A stretch of 64,000 nucleotides of DNA, taken from positions 11,187,220-11,251,219 of the forward strand of contig CM068839.1 in the NCBI GenBank assembly GCA_028554795.2, read 5' to 3'. Origin of the DNA: Sinohyriopsis cumingii (taxonomy: Eukaryota; Mollusca; Bivalvia; Unionida; Unionidae). The notes beneath the pieces are model-generated. The model saw nothing but the letters and a program-made list of their open reading frames with translations. It did not search any database and had not been told where the DNA came from. Position 1 is the stretch's first letter. Each line of letters starts with the position of its first letter. The translations under genes were made by a program, and so were the position numbers. This document shows, piece after piece, positions 48,312 to 59,741 of this stretch.

Positions 48312-48984
48312 CTCTAACCCCATATGACCAGTTTAACTGTGAGCAATATAGCCCTCTAACCCATATGACCAGTTTAACTGTGAGCAATATAGTCCTCTAA
48401 CCCCATATGACCAGTTTAACTGTGAGCAATATAGTCCTCTAACCCCGTATGACCAGTTTAACTGTGAGCAATATAGACCTCTAACCCCATATGACCAGTT
48501 TAACTGTGAGCAATATAGTCCTCTAACCCCGTATGACCAGTTTAACTGTGAGCAATATAGTCCTCTAACCCATATGACCAGTTTAACTGTGAGCAATATA
48601 GTTCTCTAACCCCATATGACCAGTTTAACTGTGAGCAATATAGTCCTCTAACCCCATATGACCAGTTTAACTGTGAGCAATATAGTCCTCTAACCCCGTA
48701 TGACCAGTTTAACTGTGAGCAATATAGTCCTCTAACCCCATATGACCAGTTTAACTGTAAGCAATATAGTCTTCTAACCCCATATGACCAGTTTAACTGT
48801 AAGCAATATAGTCTTCTAACCCCATATGACCAGTTTAACTGTGAGCAATATAGTCCTCTAACCCAATATGACCAGTTTAACTGTGAGCAATATAGTCCTC
48901 TAACCCCGTATGACCAGTTTAACTGTGAGCAATATAGTCCTCTAACCCAATATGACCAGTTTAACTGTGAGCAATATAGTCCTC
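48312..48984. repeat. Minisatellite, 42-bp unit, 16 copies
   Basis: Unit ccccatatgaccagtttaac plus tgtgagcaatatagtcctctaa. Variants (cccgtatg, cccaatatg, gtaagc, one-base-short ccatatg) are interspersed. The period is a multiple of three. Confidence 0.96.
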
Positions 48985-49323
48985 AGACTACTGAGCTATA
49001 TCAAGCCGAATCAGAGAGGCCACTTTTGATTGTTCAACAAAGAAAAACTGTAAGTAAGATCTACTGACCTTAAATGAAGCTTACTTGATGACAACCTTAC
49101 TCATTGTTCAGCAGAGACACCATCTTTGCAGATCGTAACCTTTGAAGTTGACTTCATTAAGGTGTTTGTTTCATACTTCATTGGATAAACAGATCAAAGG
49201 CAGTTTGATATAATTATAGTTGGGATTTCCAATTACTGATTTCTGGTTGCTTCAAGTATGTGCAAAAAGTCAAAACCTTTGAATTGGTGGTCATGTCCAG
49301 CAAATATAGGAATTGAATGAAGT

Positions 49324-49383
<60 letters not shown>

Positions 49384-50524
49384 TATGTTAAGGAACAAGA
49401 TAACCTATTTTAATATCAGCAATATGGCTTTTGTTGCTATTGCATAGCTAATATTCAATCTCCCATAGGGTGACTACTTTCTGGAAGTAACAGAAGCCTG
49501 CCCTATTGTAACGACCATGGGTAGAAAAATGCCATTTTCCACAGATCACATGGCTTTAAGGGTTACAAGCAAAATGTCATTTTCCACAGATCACATGGCT
49601 TTTCATCACAGGTTCAATGCAGACAATTTAAACCCTATGCACTCATTAGGTCTGTAGTCCAGAAAATACAATTTCTTGGTTACATTGATTATTCAATATA
49701 AATTCAGTACACGTATATCAATAAGCAGCAGTACAACTGACATAGACTTGTTATTCTTCTTTTTTATATCAAGGATCACATGTCATGTAGAAAAATATCA
49801 CACAATACCAATCTAATCAAGGGACTTCACCTTTGCATCATTTTGGAATTACAAATATTCTACAGTTTGTGTATTTGAATAATATAGAGTGACTGACTCT
49901 CATCTTCATTAATAAATTGATTCAATAATATTTATCACTGAATCAAATTCTTCAACCTTAGAATAAATTCCAGGGAAATAACCCTATACAATTACTTGTT
50001 AGGACTTGGAAATTATACAACTTGTACAAGAAAGATGAGAATAAACTAACCAAATATGTCTCACTTGGACAGAGTTTCAATTACATTGATTGCAGTCATG
50101 CAATGAATGTTAAACTCAGTGAAAAAATATATTAATTCTGCAAAATGAAGAAAATGTGATTTTGCTAATAATCCTTGTTTTCTTCTCATAATAAACTCAA
50201 AGGAAATATTGTAGGATTTACTTAAGAACCTTTGAACATGCCCACTGGAAGCCTCCTCTCACCTCAAATAGCTGCTTTTCAACTAAAAATTATAAATATC
50301 ACAATATCACTAGGTCATATGCAAATCAGTTGGACTGGGAGCAAATACATTTCATTGCCTCCTGGGCAGGGAACATCTCATAGAAGAAATTGAATATTTC
50401 CTTTAATTAAGAAATAATTACTATCTAGTCATATAAGTAAACAAAACAAATAAACTACAAAAGTTCTCGTGGTTTATTTTCTAAATGATGCTCATTTTTT
50501 TAGTTTTTCCAAGTTTATTTTATA
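48985..50524. other. Intron sequence with an (AT)n(GT)n tract
   Basis: (AT)n(GT)n at about 49325-49385. A short direct repeat (aaaatgtcattttccacaga / aaaatgccattttccacaga) lies near 49526 and 49570. Otherwise unique; no gene. Confidence 0.5.
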
Positions 50525-50755
50525 GTGTCTTATGCCTACCATGGTAGCCATGGTAACTACTGGAAACAGAAGAGGTATCACATTGAGGCTGCAGCATATG
50601 AACATGTCGTAAAAATTGAATACACAAATGGATCTTATGAAATCAACGTGACTCATTATGAAGATTCTTCGAATCTGACAGTTAAATATGATGATATAAA
50701 GAGTAGAATTAGACTACTATTGGTCCATAAAGCATGTGGTTTGAAATTCCAATAA
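50525..50755 (+). pseudogene. Isolated exon-like stretch, weakly like a biotin-carboxylase BT domain
   Basis: An open stretch of about 76 codons after an acceptor-like tttattttatag, with protein-like composition: RYHIEAAAYEHVVKIEYTNG, then SYEINVTHYEDS and IRLLLVHKACGLKF. The patterns KR-x-HI, V-x-I-x-Y-x-x-GSY and a C-terminal L-x(4)-LKF resemble, from memory, the BT domain of methylcrotonoyl-CoA carboxylase alpha (MCCC1). It ends in a stop with no biotinyl domain. Its phase does not fit between the LRRCC1-like exons on either side. It could be a stray exon of a nested gene, a retrocopied fragment, or chance. Confidence 0.3.
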
Positions 50756-51080
50756 CTTGTTCTAGTCATTGTGTAGCTTACATTACCGTATATACCCCCC
50801 CTCTTTTGTGTTTGATCATTAAAAGATCATAGGAAACATAAATATCACAATTATACAAAATGACCCAGCACATGCCCAGTAGTCTTCATCTTTTTTTTTC
50901 TTCAAATGACACCATTGGAGAATTATATTCTATGAAAAATTCTTTTGCTTTATATCTGATTACATGCATTGTGCATTTTAATTACACATATTATAATTCT
51001 TAGTGTATTTATCAGCAGTCAAAGTGTTTTTGGAATTAAGCTCCCTTGAGATTTCTTGACAATTTTGGGCTCAAGTTTTT
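50756..51080. other. Intron sequence, no feature seen
   Basis: Unique AT-rich sequence with a short C run near 50796. Confidence 0.4.
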
Positions 51081-51492
51081 CTTAACCTCACCATTAGCTT
51101 ATCCCCACCCCAACACATACAGCATTTAGAGTTACTTTCTTAATCTCACCATTAGCTTACCCCTACCCCAACACATACAGTGTTTAGGGTTACTTTCTTA
51201 ATCTCACCATTAGCTTACCCCTACCCCAACACATACAGTGTTTAGGGTTACTTTCTCAACCTCACCATTAGCTTACCCCTACCCCAACACATACAGCATT
51301 TAGAGTTACTTTCTTAATCTCACCATTAGCTTACCCCTACCCCAACACATACAGCATTTAGAGTTACTTTCTTAATCTCACCATTAGCTTACCCCCACCC
51401 CAACACATACAGCATTTAGGGTTACTTTCTTAACCTCTCCATTAGCTTACCCCTACCCCAACACATACAGTGTTTAGGGTTACTTTCTCAAC
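51081..51492. repeat. Minisatellite, 58-bp unit, 7 copies
   Basis: Unit accattagcttacccctacc ... tttagggttactttcttaatctc. The 'ttagggtta' phrase inside it is not a telomeric repeat because it occurs once per 58 bp. Confidence 0.95.
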
Positions 51493-52144
51493 ATATCTTA
51501 TTATACATAAGTTTATTTGATTCATTTTGTTTTCACTAGGGGGTAGGTGTTGTCTCCCTATCCCTACCAATGTGATTTCCCCATGCCTTAATTTGGTCGT
51601 GATGTGAATCTCCAAAAGTTTACATTATATGTTATATTGATTTTTGCAGAATACTGCTTATGGAAGTATATGTCACACCAGCTTGCATATCCTATTGTGT
51701 GTGTTGTCATTTGCACATTTTTTATTTTATGTTGCCTTTAAAGAATAGTATTTCTTTTTAAGTTGATTCAGTATACTTTGCTGGGGTCTTTTCGCCTTCT
51801 TTGTCACCAATTACATATTGCTAACATCTTTCAGTTGTTGTTTCGATTCATATTTAAAAGAGACTCACTGAGAAATATTGGTATTTTAACTTGCATTCAT
51901 TTTGGTTCCTACTCAAATTCATAGACAGTCTTTGGGTATGCAAGATTTGTTCTTGTTTTCAGAATTTTTCTTCATGGAGATCTTTGAGAGATAAAGGTTA
52001 AGAACACTTAGTTGACCTATTTTGTTGTCTGTGGTCAAATGAGGCGTGGGACCATCACTGAACACAGTCAATTGTAAAAAGTCAGAAGAAATGCATCTTC
52101 CTCCTCCAGAATTTTCGTGATTTTTCCATCCCTGAGAACCTTGG
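51493..52144. other. Intron sequence, no gene seen
   Basis: Unique AT-rich sequence. Confidence 0.4.
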
Positions 52145-52470
52145 GTCCCAAGGATTAATTCAGTCTCTTTGATACCTACAGGACCCCTACCAAGAGAGTT
52201 CGTGAAAAAAATCCATCACTGTTTCTCTCTTGGCTCAGATCAGAACTGGATCAGTCTCTTTTGGAGACTCATAAGGCCCATTAGGCCTTTCAAGGTAGTT
52301 TGTAAAGGATCCATGGCTGAGTCCCTACAAGCTCAGAACAGGATTAGGTCAGTCTCTTTGGAGACTCAAAAAGCCCATCCAAAGAGTTAGTAAAGGATCC
52401 ATAGCTAAGACTATTGGGTCTCAGAGCACTTCTGGGTCAGATTCATAAGGCCTATGGTACCTCTCCATAG
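52145..52470. repeat. Degenerate repeat of about 90-98 bp, GC-richer than the surroundings
   Basis: The phrases cagtctcttt, ggagactca, aaggatccat and ggctcaga recur at spacings of about 91 and 98 bases. Copies are strongly diverged. GC content is visibly above that of the neighbours up to about 52730. Confidence 0.7.
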
Positions 52471-54779
52471 GGAGGTTATAAGCTGTTGAAGAGTGAATCA
52501 TGCTCCCATGAAGGAGATACAGCACCCTCTCCACTCCCATAAGGAGAGAGAGAGAGAGTTGCACTCATTGATCTCATTCTAGAGAGGTCACTGTTCCAGT
52601 CCACAGACTGACTTTGCCCTTTCACATTGTGGAGGTTGAACAGAGGGAGGGACACAAGCTATGTTCTTCCTAATGACTCATGAGGATTGGGAGCTGATCT
52701 GGTTTTCCTGCAGAATCAGACACCAGGGGAACATGAATTTTTAAAAATCTATATCCTGTGTTAATATATGCACTAAATGGGCATATAAAGATTAATTCAT
52801 ATATGCAACTTGAATGACTTGCAGTCTATTCTTACCCCTGGGACTAAACCAGCAAAGCAATGATAGGTATTTTAATATATATATATATATAAAGTAAAAT
52901 ATGGCTTTTTTTACTTAAGTCAGAATTGTATCTGCTTTTTCACCTACTGTCATTGACCCAAATATCTGGACTCTAAAAATATTTACTTTTTTATCTGTCC
53001 AGATCAATAGTATACTAATGAAAATAATCAGTTTTCATGATTATTTTGTTTAATCAGTTTTCATGATTATTTTGTCCAGAAAATTACAGTAATATCTTTA
53101 TTGTGATGATCATTTGTTAATGTTCAGTGTTAGTAAAAAGTGGTCTGGGTAGGTAAACTAGTTTGAATTACATCCTTGCTTGCCTGAATTATATCCTTGC
53201 TTGCCTGAAGAACGCTTGCCCTATTATATATCAATATTCTTTAATAATGAAATTCTTCTGATCGCAGTTCTGGTGTTTGTTTTTCTTTTTTTTTTTTTTG
53301 GTAAAAAAACTATAACCATCTGCAATACTCTTCTACCATTGGAGATAAGTCTCAAAAGAAACTGCCTACGAATTCTTGAAAATAATTTTTTTTTCTTCTT
53401 AATGACAACAGAATGTATCCCTTCATATTATCATCCCTCTGAGAAACTGAAATATAATCCATATTTTCCATCAGAACTTCTGCCTCAACACTAAAACTCC
53501 AAATATTTTGATGATTGCCTTGAACAAGTAATGAAGTCAATCACTTAGAATGCTTCAGAATTGTATTGCAGAATACCATTATTTTTTTAACTCCAATCAT
53601 AAGCATGAGGACCAGACAATCTGTGTAAATTCAAAATGAAGTTAGCAAGGGATGTATGGTACTGAATAAAACTTTTACTTCAGAAACTTGTGACAGTCTG
53701 TGTGTCAGAGGTGTTTACCACTTTATCACAGATATATATAACCCATTTTATTGATTGGAAAAGAGAAAACAAAGATAATAACCCAAATGCAAGTAGTTTT
53801 ATAACCAGATGGTTGAATACTCAGTTACCAGTTTTTAAGTACAGGTAATACATTCCTTAATTTAGGTGAATTTTTTGTGCTTTCCTGGCTTTAAACAAAT
53901 GCACTCATTGTCTGTAATTTTTTTAAATAATATTTCAATTATCAAAAATTTGGAAAATATGATATCCAGAAAATTAAAAGGTCAATTTAATTAGGTTATT
54001 TATGGTAGCAAGTCTCGAATTTATTTTAATCTGCAGCTCTTGAAATTTTAGCAGTTTCTTTGAGTGCATGTGATTTCATGATTTTAGAATAATACAGTAT
54101 TCCAGGAAAATTGAAATCACAGCATAATGTGTGGTTTTTATATGGTGAATATAATGAGACTTTTGTTCTGATGTAATATGAGAAATTGGATGAAAGCTTC
54201 AGAGTCCTTAGTGAAGATATTTTGTGCCCTTAACGTTACCAGGTTTTACTGTGTTTGAATTGTGAATTGATCTCATCCAATTCTGTCATGTTTCTTTCTT
54301 TGACACTTTGATTAAAGTTCTGCATTTCTTAGAAAAATCAATGCATTACTTTCTTGGATTCATTTCATCAGATGTTTTTTTTTTTAAAATGCAAATTTTT
54401 TCAGATACTAATTTCTCAAAATATTGCTTCCAGAATCTGATGAATGGAAGTAATTTTCTCATATGAAGCCTTGGAGTCATTTATCACAAATGATTGTTGT
54501 CTGCAATCTTTGGACAAAAATGTCCATCATCAGTGAGACACAATTACCTGTCTACACTGAGAATGATTGTTATGGACCAAAAAAGTAAATACCCCTAAAG
54601 GCCATCCTAGATGGGATATATATAATGTGTTGCCCTGCAAACACTTAGGTTATATCCTGCTGAAGCAACATTGCTAGATGAATCCTAATTAATACAATTT
54701 GTGATGACTCATCTGATTCACAGTAACTAATTAGCTGATGTTTAATTGTTTTCTTAAAGCCATTTTCTTCTACCTTTTT
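52471..54779. other. Intron sequence, no gene seen
   Basis: A (GA)n run near 52546, (AT)n near 52878, a 24-bp duplication (aatcagttttcatgattatt, at about 53026 and 53054) and T-rich runs. The frame at 53180-53494 is low-complexity. Confidence 0.45.
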
Positions 54780-54982
54780 ATATAATCCAGCCTTTCATGG
54801 AAGGTATTTTGTCCTTCTGTCCATCTGTTCATTAACTTACATTTTCTGCATGATAACTGCAGTTGTCCATCAGCTACATTTACTACATTTAAGTGTAAAG
54901 CATGAACTTGGGATCAGGAAGAAGCCTATTAGAGTTTAAAGACCAGCCACTAACTGAAAGAAACCAACAAAAATAGTTTTTT
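54780..54982 (+). repeat. Family D dispersed repeat fragment
   Basis: gcatgataactgcagttgtc, catcagctacatttac and gggatcaggaagaagcctat match the unit seen at 18180 and 62560-63160. Confidence 0.55.
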
Positions 54983-55836
54983 CACACATGTGCTTATTGT
55001 CCAGTATAGTTTTTTTTTTAGGCACATGCACTTTCTGTCCAGTATATACATATTTACACATCTGCACTTTCTGTCCAGTGTATACATATTTACACATATG
55101 CACTTTCTGTCCAGTGTATGCATATTTACACATCTGCACTTTCTGTCCAGTGTATACATATTTACACATCTGCACTTTCTGTCCAGTGTATGCATATTTA
55201 CACATCTGCACTTTCTGTCCAGTATATACATATTTACACATCTGCACTTTCTGTCCAGTGTATGCATATTTACACATATGCACTTTCTGTCCAGTGTATA
55301 CATATTTACACATATGCACTTTCTGTCCAGTATATACATATTTACACATCTGCACTTTCTGTCCAGTGTATGCATATTTACACATATGCACTTTCTGTCC
55401 AGTGTATGCATATTTACACATATGTACTTTCTGTCCAGTGTATGCATATTTACACATATGCACTTTCTGTCCAGTGTATGCATATTTACACATATGCACT
55501 TTCTGTCCAGTGTATGCATATTTACACATCTGCACTTTCTGTCCAGTGTATGCATATTTACACATATGCACTTTCTGTCCAGTGTATGCTTATTTGCACA
55601 TATGCACTTTCTGTCCAGTGTATGCATATTTACACATGTGCACTTTCCGTCCAGTGTATGCATATTTACACATATGCACTTTCTGTCCAGTATATGCATA
55701 TTTACACATATGCACTTTCTGTCCAGTATATGCATATTTACACATATGCACTTTCTGTCCAGTATATGCATATTTACACATATGCACTTTCTGTCCAGTA
55801 TATATGTTTATTTTCACGTATGTGCTTATTGTCCAG
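54983..55836. repeat. Minisatellite, 36-bp unit, about 22 copies
   Basis: Unit cacatatgcactttctgtcc plus agtgtatgcatattta. Substitutions cycle between ctgc/atgc and tgtatgc/tatatac. With a period of 36 and no stop codons, long frames of 200-290 codons open on both strands. Their identical layout in at least three plus frames shows they are artefacts. Confidence 0.97.
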
Positions 55837-56290
55837 ATTTTACAGTATGACTGAGTGCCAGTTTTGAACATATTATACATGTTGATGCAGGCATTCCGTC
55901 ACATGCAGTATTTAATGCATGACACCACTTGTATGATTATAATAAAATGACAGTTATCTGGATTGTTTGTTTATACTGACACCCAGCATATCCCCATAAA
56001 ATGTAAAGTCCCCAGTTGAGTAAAATCGGCTATCCAGATGACTGGTTTTCCAGGCAGTATCACTGTCCCCCATTGCATCCAACATTTTACTGTATTGTGA
56101 GCGAGTCTTATCATAAGTGCATCTGGTGGAAAAAGAAAGGCAAGAAATGAGATGAAATCTACAAGATTACATGCTACGGTGAAGGACCGTATATATTCAC
56201 ATACAAGTTGCATCAAACTACAAATAATATAGACACTAATCTGCCATCAAATAATGTCTGTTACTTGGTTCTACTAAAGACTCATACAAA
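55837..56290. other. Intron sequence, no gene seen
   Basis: Unique sequence; the minus-strand frame at 55971-56216 has no recognised domain. Confidence 0.4.
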
Positions 56291-56390
56291 CTACATAGAT
56301 CCAGATCTGCTGGTGCCATTTATGTAGACAGCTCTGGGTTTATGCAGCTTATTGTTAGATCAACAACTTAACAGCAAGTATATGCAGTTC
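56291..56390. repeat. Family B palindromic repeat fragment
   Basis: catagatccagatctgctgg and gtagacagctctgggtttat resemble arms of the family B copies at 5660 and 10564. Confidence 0.45.
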
Positions 56391-56611
56391 TACTGTTATG
56401 TATATCTATATTATGTGTATTATTTTCATAATAATGGTTTCTCTAAGATTTTTTTTCTTAATGACATTTTTAGTACTAATATTCCTATGATCAAAGTTGG
56501 CAATTTAAGTTATGTATATTGCATCTATTGTTTGTTCATGGGTTTCAAGATTGAGTTATACTGTTAGTACAATTAAACATTATGTGATCTAACAATGATA
56601 AGTGTTCTTGT

Positions 56612-56939
56612 AAGAGGCCAAGCTGTGTGTGTGTGTGATTAGGATCTTAACATAGCTTTAGCAATTTTTCAGTCATATCGCTACAATGTCTGCAGTGTGG
56701 CAGTTTATAGTGATGTCTAGCACTGGTGTATCATGCTGCAGACATGCAGCAGAATGTCCCACCCAGTCACATTATCCTGACACCAGGCTGACCAGGCCTA
56801 ACACTAACCTCTTAATGCTGAGTGCCTAGCGAGGCAGCTGCTAGTACCATTTTTGTACGTCTTTGGTATGACTTGGCCGGGGTTCAAATCCACAACCTCC
56901 AGATTCCAAGGCAGACGCTCTAACCAAGAGGCCAAGCTG
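56612..56939 (-). mobile_element. tRNA-derived SINE (family A), minus orientation, 14-bp target duplication
   Basis: Reverse complement of the family A body: gcgaggcagctgctagtacc, B-box complement ggggttcaaatcc, A-box complement ctaacca. A (GT)n tail lies at 56624-56637. The perfect direct repeat aagaggccaagctg lies at 56612-56625 and 56926-56939. Confidence 0.92.
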
Positions 56940-57109
56940 ACCTAATTCCTTATTGATCAGTGTTATGTCTGTTTACTGATAAGAGTGATTTCAAAATGAA
57001 AAGATCATTCAGTCAAAGTCTGATGTTGAATTTATCTCTATTGCATGTTAATTGTTCTAATTGAGAGAATTATTACTTAGAAATAGGCATTCTTAGCAGT
57101 ATTATGATT
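56940..57109. other. Short intron spacer
   Basis: Unique AT-rich sequence. Confidence 0.3.
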
Positions 57110-57258
57110 GAGAGGAATTAAATTATTTAATAAAATATTTGTGGGAATTGCAGTGCTTGAAATACATCAGAAATTGGAATGATAGCTGTTCAGAATTACT
57201 ATGGAACATTCAAAGACATTTGGATTTATTGCTGAATTGGAATTCTTTTGTGATTATG
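57110..57258 (+). repeat. Family C repeat, left arm
   Basis: gattgagaggaattaaatta, gaacattcaaagacattt and ggatttattgctgaatt follow the order of the family C copies at 20877 and 26219 up to the point where the 33-bp array begins. Confidence 0.55.
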
Positions 57259-58611
57259 TTTGAATGTGATTTCATCAGTACTGTTGACATATTTGAATGT
57301 GATTTCATCAGTTCTGTTGACATATTTGAATGTGATTTCATCAGTACTGTTGACAGATTTGAATGTGATTTCATCAGTACTGTTGACATTTTTGAATGTG
57401 ATTTCATAAGTACTGTTGACATATTTGAATGTGATTTCATCAGTACTGTTGACACATTTGAATGTGATTTCATCAGTACTGTTGACACATTTGAATGTGA
57501 TTTCATCAGTACTGTTGACACATTTGAATGTGATTTCATCTGTACTGTTGACATTTAAATCTGATTTCATCTGTACTGTTGACACATTTGAATGTGATTT
57601 CATCAGTACTGTTGACACATTTGAATGTGATTTCATCTGTATTGTTGACACATTTAAATGTGATTTCATCTGTATTGTTGACACATTTAAATGTGATTTC
57701 ATCAGTACTGTTGACATATTTGAATGTGATTTCATCAGTACTGTTGACATATTTGAATGTGATTTCATCATTACTGTTGACACATTTAAATGTGATTTCT
57801 ACTGTACTGTTGACATATTTGAATGTGATTTCATCAGTACTGTTGACACATTTAAATGTGATTTCATCTGTATTGTTGACATATTTGAATGTGATTTCAT
57901 CAGTACTGTTGACACATTTGAATGTGATTTCATCAGTACTGTTGACACATTTAAATGTGATTTCATCTGTATTGTTGACACATTTAAATGTGTTTTCATC
58001 TGTATTGTTGACACATTTAAATGTGATTTAACCAGTACTATTGATATATTTGAATGTGATTTCATCAGTACTGTTGACATATTTGAATGTGATTTCATCA
58101 GTACTGTTGACACATTTGAATGTGATTTCATCAGTACTGTTGACACATTTGAAAGTGATTTCATCAGTATTGTTTGACACATTTAAATGTGATTTCATCT
58201 GTATTGTTGACATGTTTGAATGTAATTTCATCAGTACTGTTGACATATTTGAATGTGATTTCATCAGTAATATTGAGATATTTGAATGTGATTTCATCAG
58301 TACTGTTGACATATTTGAATGTGATTTCATCACAACTGTTGACACATTTGAATGTGATTTAATCAGTCCTGTTGACACATTTAAATGTGATTTCATCTGT
58401 ACTGTTGACACATTTGAATGTGATTTAATCAGTACTGTTGACATATTTGAATGTGATTTAATCAGTACTGTTGACACATTTAAATGTGATTTCATCTGTA
58501 CTGTTGACACATTTGAATGTGATTTCATCAGTACTGTTGACACATTTAAATGTGATTTCATCAGTACTGTTGACACATTTAAATGTGATTTCATCAGTAC
58601 TGTTGACACAT
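57259..58611. repeat. Minisatellite, 33-bp unit, about 41 copies, inside family C
   Basis: Unit tttgaatgtgatttcatcag plus tactgttgacaca. Two main forms alternate (gaatgtg...cagtact and aaatgtg...ctgtatt) and run in blocks. The period is a multiple of three, so both strands give long meaningless frames. Confidence 0.96.
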
Positions 58612-58860
58612 CAGAATATTACTGTCTATGGTCCAGAATTCCTTTGGAATTCATTCGGAATACTCAGAACTATTGGAATCAATAGAACATTTAGGATTTT
58701 AGGATTTCATTTACCATATTGTAAGTTATTCTTAATTCTCTCACTGAGAATTTAGGAACATACATTCACGATTTAAACTAAACAAAACTTGTTGGTTTTG
58801 CTCCTTCTTGTTACTTATTTTAAGACCACAGAATTGTAACACTACTGACAGTAAATTGTA
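58612..58860 (+). repeat. Family C repeat, right arm
   Basis: ccagaattcctttggaattc, gaacatttaggattttagga, tttcatttaccatattgtaa and tgttggttttgctccttctt correspond in order to the right halves of the other family C copies. Confidence 0.55.
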
Positions 58861-59048
58861 GTGAAGCATGTGTTGTACACTATTTATCTCCCAAATCTGC
58901 ACCAGCCTTCCATGTTTTTTGTCTCCCTTCCACCTACTTCCATGAGAGAAAAAAATTATGACCAACAAACTTTTAGAACTAAACACTGACTGACCGTGCA
59001 AATGAATGAAATAAAATCACGGTAAAAATGAACCTAAATATACTCATA

Positions 59049-59741
59049 GACAACCATGTCCCTATCTAAAAATACAGGTAGACAACCATGTCACTATCTC
59101 AAAATACAGGTAGACAACCATGTCACTATTTAAAACTACAGGCAGGCAACCTGGTCACTATTTCAAAATACAGGTAGACAACCATGTCACTATTTAAAAC
59201 TACAGGCAGGCTACCTGGTCACTATTTCAAAATACAGGTAGACAACCATGTCACTATCTCAAAATACAGGGAGACAACCTTGTCACTATTTCAAAATACA
59301 TGTAGAAAGCCATGTCACTATCTCAAAGTACAGGTAGACAACCCTGTTACTATCTCAGAATACAGGTAGACAACGTTGTCACTATCTCAAAATACAGGTA
59401 GACAGCCATATCACTGTCTCAAAATATAGGCAGTCAACCATGTTACAATCTAAAAATACAGGTAGACAATGTTGTCACTATCTCAAAATACAGGTAAACA
59501 ACCATGTTACTCTCTCAGAATACAGGTAGACAACCTCGTCACTATTTGAAAATACAGGTAGATAACAATGTCACTATCTCAAAATACCGGTAGACAACCA
59601 TGTCACTATTTCAAACTACAGGCAGACAACCATGTACTATATCAAAGTACAGGTAGACAACCCTGTTACTATCTCAGAATACAGGTAGGCAACATTGTCA
59701 CTATCTCAAAATACAGGTAGACAGCCATGTCACTATCTCAA
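59049..59741. repeat. Minisatellite, 32-bp unit, about 22 copies
   Basis: Unit caaccatgtcactatctcaa plus aatacaggtaga. It is more diverged than most arrays here, with a two-unit form (aaactacaggcaggcaac ... caaaatacaggtag) repeated near 59130 and 59190. Confidence 0.94.

Noticed and set aside
51081-51492. Interstitial telomere repeat (ttagggtta)
   Set aside because: The hexamer occurs once per 58-bp unit and is not itself tandem.
52169-52390. 73-codon frame in the GC-richer island
   Set aside because: Crosses diverged tandem repeats and has no family resemblance.
54936-55880. Long open frames (up to 288 codons) on both strands, cysteine- and histidine-rich
   Set aside because: They are translations of a 36-bp tandem unit. 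Several frames on both strands are equally open, which happens when the period is a multiple of three and the unit lacks stops.
57139-58685. Repeat proteins of 110-250 residues (FECDFISTVD, NVSTVLMKSHS)
   Set aside because: Translations of the 33-bp minisatellite; both strands and several frames are open and there is no splice or start context.
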